Assembly: GCA_029945375.1 (NCBI GenBank)
Contig: CM057064.1
Coordinates: forward strand, 1,736,001 to 1,800,000
Source of the DNA: Agaricus subrufescens
Taxonomy: Eukaryota > Basidiomycota > Agaricomycetes > Agaricales > Agaricaceae
Reading direction: 5' to 3'
DNA: 64,000 bases
A program made the position numbers and the translations under genes. This document shows, piece after piece, positions 60,386 to 64,000 of this stretch (its first letter is position 1; every line of letters starts with the position of its first letter). The notes under the pieces are model-generated. The model did not search any database and had not been told where the DNA came from. It saw only the letters and a list, made by a program, of their open reading frames with translations.

Positions 60386-61884
60386 ATGGGAACAATAACA
60401 ACGCCTCCTTCAGTACCTCTTGACAAGCTCCCGATTATTGACCTCGCTCCGTTACTCAGCAATGACTCGTCTCCTGAGGCTAGAGAGGCAAGAAGGAAAA
60501 CTGGAGATGCGTTACACAGGGCCTGCGTCGACTACGGCTTCTTTTACCTGAACATCGCGGCATATATTGACCCAGATGAACCTGAGGAATTGACTAGACT
60601 CGCTCGGGAGTTTTTCGGTCGCCCTCAAGCGGAAAAGGATAAGATATCACTGATTAACCAAGACCGTGCCAGAGGTAGACTTGTACTTCATCAATTGACA
60701 ACGGTTTGAGGCTTATGGGAGTGATATAGGATATCAGAGGCTGAAGGAGAATGTGACTAATGGCAAGGCTGATAATCATGAAGGCTTAGATTTGTTCAGG
60801 CCGGTCGAAAATCCGGATAAGACGAAACTATTGTGGGGGGAGAATCAGTGGCCTTCAGTGCCAGAGTTCCGGAAGAAATACGAGATATGGATAGAGAAGA
60901 TGCAACGGCTCGGGTTAATCGTAATGGAATCGTGCGTCGCCGGGCTCCTGTGACAATCTTTCATTGTATTTATATGCTTCTAGAATGGCCGAAGGTCTAG
61001 GAATGACGAAGGAGGAGTGGCAAGGGCTTCGTTCGCAGGTGGATCATAGCTTCTGGGGCCTGCGGGTTATCGGTGAGTTCTTGTTTGAACCTATACTTCT
61101 GAGTCTAGTATGGTTAACAGAAAGCATAGGATACCCTCCCCTTCCGAATGACCATGATGGCTTCTCCTGCGGGGCTCACAAGTACGTCTTTTTTTGCCAA
61201 CCTGAGTGAGCGTCAGGCCGATGATAAACAACATACAGAGATTATGGTTGCCTAACGTTGGTCTATTCCTTCCTTTCCAAGATGGAGACTCACACCCTAT
61301 CACAATGACCTAGCTTCTTATATGCAGACCCGACTCCGAATGCTCTACAGGTCTTTTTGGATCGTCCAGGAGTCAACCCCCTTGAGGCATCGGACCTTCC
61401 TGCTGAACAAGGCGAAGCGGAAGGCGTATGGATAAACGCTGACCCGATTCCAGGTTGCATTGTGTGTAATATTGGCGCAAGTGAGTGATTAATCGTTCTT
61501 GAATGTCGCCGCATCCTGTAATACCATCAACCAGTGTGGGAGGTCTGGACAAACGGGCTGTACCGTTCGACTTTGCATCGAGTTGTTCACAGAGGATCGA
61601 ATTACCGGTATGTCCTGTATTGAAGATCATTTGATAGACTGCTTAAGAGACATTTATTCTAGCATATCGTAAGTGGTTTTGAAGAAGATTGAGATAGAAT
61701 CCACTGACCCTGTGATGCTAGCATTCCATTTTTCTTTGAGCCCAACATAGATGCCCTCATTAAGCCTCTCGACGTGATTGAGCGTAACGAGAAAGAGGGA
61801 AAACCGATGCGAGAGCCAGTAGTATATGGGGATTATTTGAGAAGTAAAGCTGGCAATAATTTCGCGTTAGATGGTCGAATGTAG
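60386..61884 (+). CDS. 2-oxoglutarate/Fe(II) oxygenase, isopenicillin-N-synthase-like
   Basis: This is a non-haem iron dioxygenase of the plant/fungal IPNS-like family. The start is MGTITTPPSVPLDKL. The DIOX N-terminal block reads LPIIDLAPLL and GDALHRACVDYGFFYL. The iron site is His and Asp in CGAHKDYGCLTFLYADP, formed across two introns (the second from about 61256 to 61315), with the distal His in LHRVVHRG and the 2-oxoglutarate Arg in NYRISIPFFFEP. The C-terminus reads NFALDGRM. About seven introns. The substrate is unknown, and no secondary-metabolite backbone gene is nearby; a TATA-driven promoter hints at conditional use. Confidence 0.87.
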
Positions 61885-61926
61885 CCCTGATAGTATGCCG
61901 GCAATGGAATTATGGTCGCGTCGCGT

Positions 61927-61932
61927 CACGTG
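61927..61932. promoter_or_regulatory. CACGTG E-box 16 bp before the ARC1-like start
   Basis: TCACGTGC lies close to the first ATG of the ARC1-like gene and within about 45 bp after the oxygenase stop. It may be a bHLH site or lie in the leader. Confidence 0.3.
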
Positions 61933-61947
61933 CAGTCTATTCTGACC

Positions 61948-63580
61948 ATGGCATTCTTGACTCGATTATCAGTTCTTTCCAGATCGACGATACACCTACA
62001 CAGACGCACCATGTCTTCCGCTTTCCATGATGCCCTCGCGAAACTTAAATCACCCGTAAAGGAGCTTGTCACCGTCGTCACTGATAATGGGCAGAACCAC
62101 CTTGGCGAGACTGAAGCAGACCGAAAGCAAGTCGTTACTTGGATCGAGAAAAGCAGCGAAATCGTTAGTGATGCGGACCTGCAGGTACGCCAGTCTCCGT
62201 CTCTCTTACCCCGCGCATGAGATCGACCTCTGTCATAGAGCTTGGAAACTCCACTGTTACCGAAGACCTATGTGGCAACGAACTATTTTACAGCGGCTGA
62301 TGCTGCCCTCTATGGCTCGCTACACCCCATAATTGTCGGTAAAATGGGGTTTTGTTAGAGCAATTACTGACACTGACTAGCTGTTTGAAATTCTCAGTCC
62401 CAATTTCAACCCTCACAATACTATACCGTTCCTTCCGTGACACGCTATTTTGACCATATCCAAAATCAAAAATTAATCAGACAGGCGGTCGAAAATTTTG
62501 CTGCGTTACAACTTGTTCAATTTGACTTGGACAATGCACCTGCTGTAGAGAAAAAGGCGGAACCCCAAAAGAAGAAAGAGAAGAAGGCTGCCACGGGTCC
62601 TCCATCAACACCCGCACCTGCTAAAGATGCTGCCGCAACGGTACCGCCACCGCAAGGGAATGTGCAGAAAGATAAGCCGCAGAAGGAGAAGAAAGAGAAG
62701 AAAAAAGATGCTGCTGCTGCACAAGAAGGGGGAAAGACAAACAAGGGAGCCAAAGGAGCCCCTGCTGCCGCTGAAGATTCTGGGGTACCGGTCCCTTCAA
62801 TGGTCGACCTCCGTGTAGGCCATATAGTTGACGGTAAGATAGTCTATGATTCGACAGAACCTTGCTGGAAATTTGTGTTCAGTGATGAAGCACCCAGATG
62901 CTGATGGGCTCTATATCGAGGTGAGTTGATTCCGATTCGGTATCATCATAATTGACTCTCCTTTCAGCAAATCGACATCGGCGAAGAAACTGGCCCTCGT
63001 ACCGTTGTTTCTGGTCTTGTCAAATATATCCCCATCGAGGAAATGAGGGACAAATATCTCGTCGCGGTGGTAAGTTGCCTGAATGAGTTCATTCGGTAAT
63101 TTTAGCTAAGTGTATATTATAGTGCAACCTGAAGCCCGCTAATATGCGTGGGGTCAAAAGCTTTGCTATGGTACTTGCTGTGAGTAGTGCTGTCCTTATC
63201 TGTACTGCCTCATAGTTAACAAACGATTCTGCAGGCCACCTCAAAAGACGGAAAGGATGCTGGTATTGAGCTTATTCAGCCTCCTCCGGGCTCTAAGCCA
63301 GGTGAACGAGTATACTTTGAGGGTGCTGAATATGAAAGTGAGTAATCGCTGTATTCACATTATTTAGTCTCCTCAAACTGACTATGTTCTACAAGATGCT
63401 ACGCCACTTTCGCAACTAAACCCCAAAAAGAAGATTTTCGAGACGATCCAACCCGGCTTTACTACCCTTGATTCCCGAGAGGCTGCTTGGGTAAATCCAG
63501 ACACAAAAAGCGTGCATCGAATTCGGACTAAAGATGGTGTCTGCGTTGCACCCACTCTGGTTGGGGCCTCATTATCATAA
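61948..63580 (+). CDS. ARC1: ARC1/AIMP1-like tRNA-binding protein (aminoacyl-tRNA synthetase cofactor)
   Basis: Yeast Arc1 holds Met- and Glu-tRNA synthetases together and delivers tRNA. The N-terminal GST-like part reads FHDALAKLKSPVKELVTVV, TYVATNYFTAADAALYGSLH and VPSVTRYFDHIQNQKLIRQ. A Lys/Ala-rich linker (KKEKKAATGPPSTPAPAKDA) leads to the EMAP-II type OB fold: MVDLRVGHIVDV-like start (split by an intron at about 62832), KHPDADGLYIEQIDIGEETG, PRTVVSGLVKYIP, VAVCNLKPANMRGVKSFAMV and LIQPPPGSKPGERVYFEG. The C-terminus reads APTLVGASLS. Two in-frame starts exist: 61948 (MAFLTRLSVLSRSTIHLHRR, presequence-like) and 62011 (MSSAFHDALAKL, cytosolic-type). Five or more introns. Confidence 0.9.
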
Positions 63581-63700
63581 TCATGTTTATTATATCGCTT
63601 GGAATCAATACCTGATAGAGACGCGTTATTTGGCATGACCCTTTAGGACAAACAAAGGCGGACGCTTTCCATTTTCGCTACGGGACTGTCAACGGAGGCA

Positions 63701-64000
63701 ATGCTCGCGCGACCACCACTGAGCGTGCGCTCGCTCAGGCGCTCCTTTACTTCGTCTGCATCCCTCAACAAACATGTTTCCCACATAGGTCGCAACCCCA
63801 TCAAATACCCTTCCTCCGTCACCCTTACTCACTCCCCCACCGACCTCACTATCACTGGGCCTCTCGGCACGACTTCCGTGCCACTAAGACCATACATGAA
63901 GATCACGAATACCAACCCAGACACAATTGCCGTCGCCGTAGAGGATGCTGAAATCAAGGAACAGCGACAAATGTGGGGAACAACGCGGACACTCATAGCT
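63701..64000 (+). CDS. MRPL6: Mitochondrial large-subunit ribosomal protein uL6m, 3' end cut by the window
   Basis: The start MLARPPLSVRSLRRSFTSSA is an Arg/Ser-rich presequence. The ribosomal L6 domain follows at once: HIGRNPIKYPSSVTLTHSP, DLTITGPLGTTSVPLRPYMK, and VEDAEIKEQRQMWGTTRTLI, where the sequence ends. The first 100 codons are one uninterrupted exon. The rest of the L6 domain lies beyond base 64000. Confidence 0.93.
   Translation, partial: MLARPPLSVRSLRRSFTSSASLNKHVSHIGRNPIKYPSSVTLTHSPTDLTITGPLGTTSVPLRPYMKITNTNPDTIAVAVEDAEIKEQRQMWGTTRTLIA

Noticed and set aside
60386..61884. A secondary-metabolite cluster around the IPNS-like oxygenase
   Set aside because: Neighbours are a histone-fold protein, an ARC1-like cofactor and a mitochondrial ribosomal protein. 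No synthase, P450 or transporter is present.

Overview
This window is nuclear DNA of a filamentous fungus, most likely a basidiomycete (mushroom-type, Agaricomycetes). The signs are densely packed genes on both strands, many spliceosomal introns mostly 35-70 nt long with GT...AG ends, a fungal Zn(II)2Cys6 regulator, an Scm3-type CENP-A chaperone, a DUG2-type WD40-peptidase fusion, an ARC1-like tRNA cofactor and a secreted GH43 arabinanase. I rebuilt gene models by eye, joining exons where splice sites restored the reading frame and family motifs. Outer coordinates are first base of start codon to last base of stop codon unless stated. Twenty-six protein genes are supported. I found no rRNA, tRNA, CRISPR array, complete transposon or virus-derived gene.

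Layout, left to right. 0-8 kb: end of a short-chain dehydrogenase (+), a PRP2/DHX16 spliceosomal helicase (-), a mitochondrial citrate-lyase-beta-like lyase (-), and an unrecognised disordered protein with three SUMO-interacting-like motifs (-). 8-14 kb: DUG2 (+), starting only 60 bp from the SUMO-motif gene, then a secreted GH43 arabinanase (-). 14-16.4 kb: about 2.7 kb without a recognisable gene. 16-25 kb: zinc alcohol dehydrogenase (+), MON1 (+), mitoribosomal mS41 (+), a C2H2 zinc-finger protein (-), and a SNIP1/Pml1 FHA protein (-). 25-37 kb: Zn2Cys6 regulator (+), a CHFR-like RING protein with a PAR-binding zinc finger (+), a kelch-BTB protein (-), pyridoxamine-phosphate oxidase PDX3 (+), a class I aldolase (-) and a small mitochondrial membrane protein (+). 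37-48 kb: an SCM3-like protein (+), a D-lactate dehydrogenase (+) and the ribosome-assembly helicase DHR1/ECM16 (+). 48-64 kb: SEN1 (-), translin (+), SGF29 (+), a small heat-shock protein (+), a POLE4/NF-YC-like histone-fold protein (+), a 2-oxoglutarate oxygenase (+), an ARC1-like tRNA-binding protein (+) and the start of mitochondrial ribosomal protein uL6m (+).

Most of these are housekeeping genes and they do not form a cluster. The functional weight falls on RNA processing (PRP2, SNIP1/Pml1, DHR1, SEN1, translin, ARC1), chromatin (SCM3, SGF29, histone-fold protein) and mitochondria (CLYBL-like, mS41, D-LDH, uL6m, small membrane protein). The observations most worth following are the SUMO-motif protein on a tiny divergent promoter, the PAR-binding zinc finger hidden across three exons of an FHA-less CHFR-like protein, a class I aldolase in a fungus with a changed active-site position, the large disordered SCM3-like protein, and a probable dual-targeting start in the ARC1-like gene. 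I did not find a clearly new multi-gene system.
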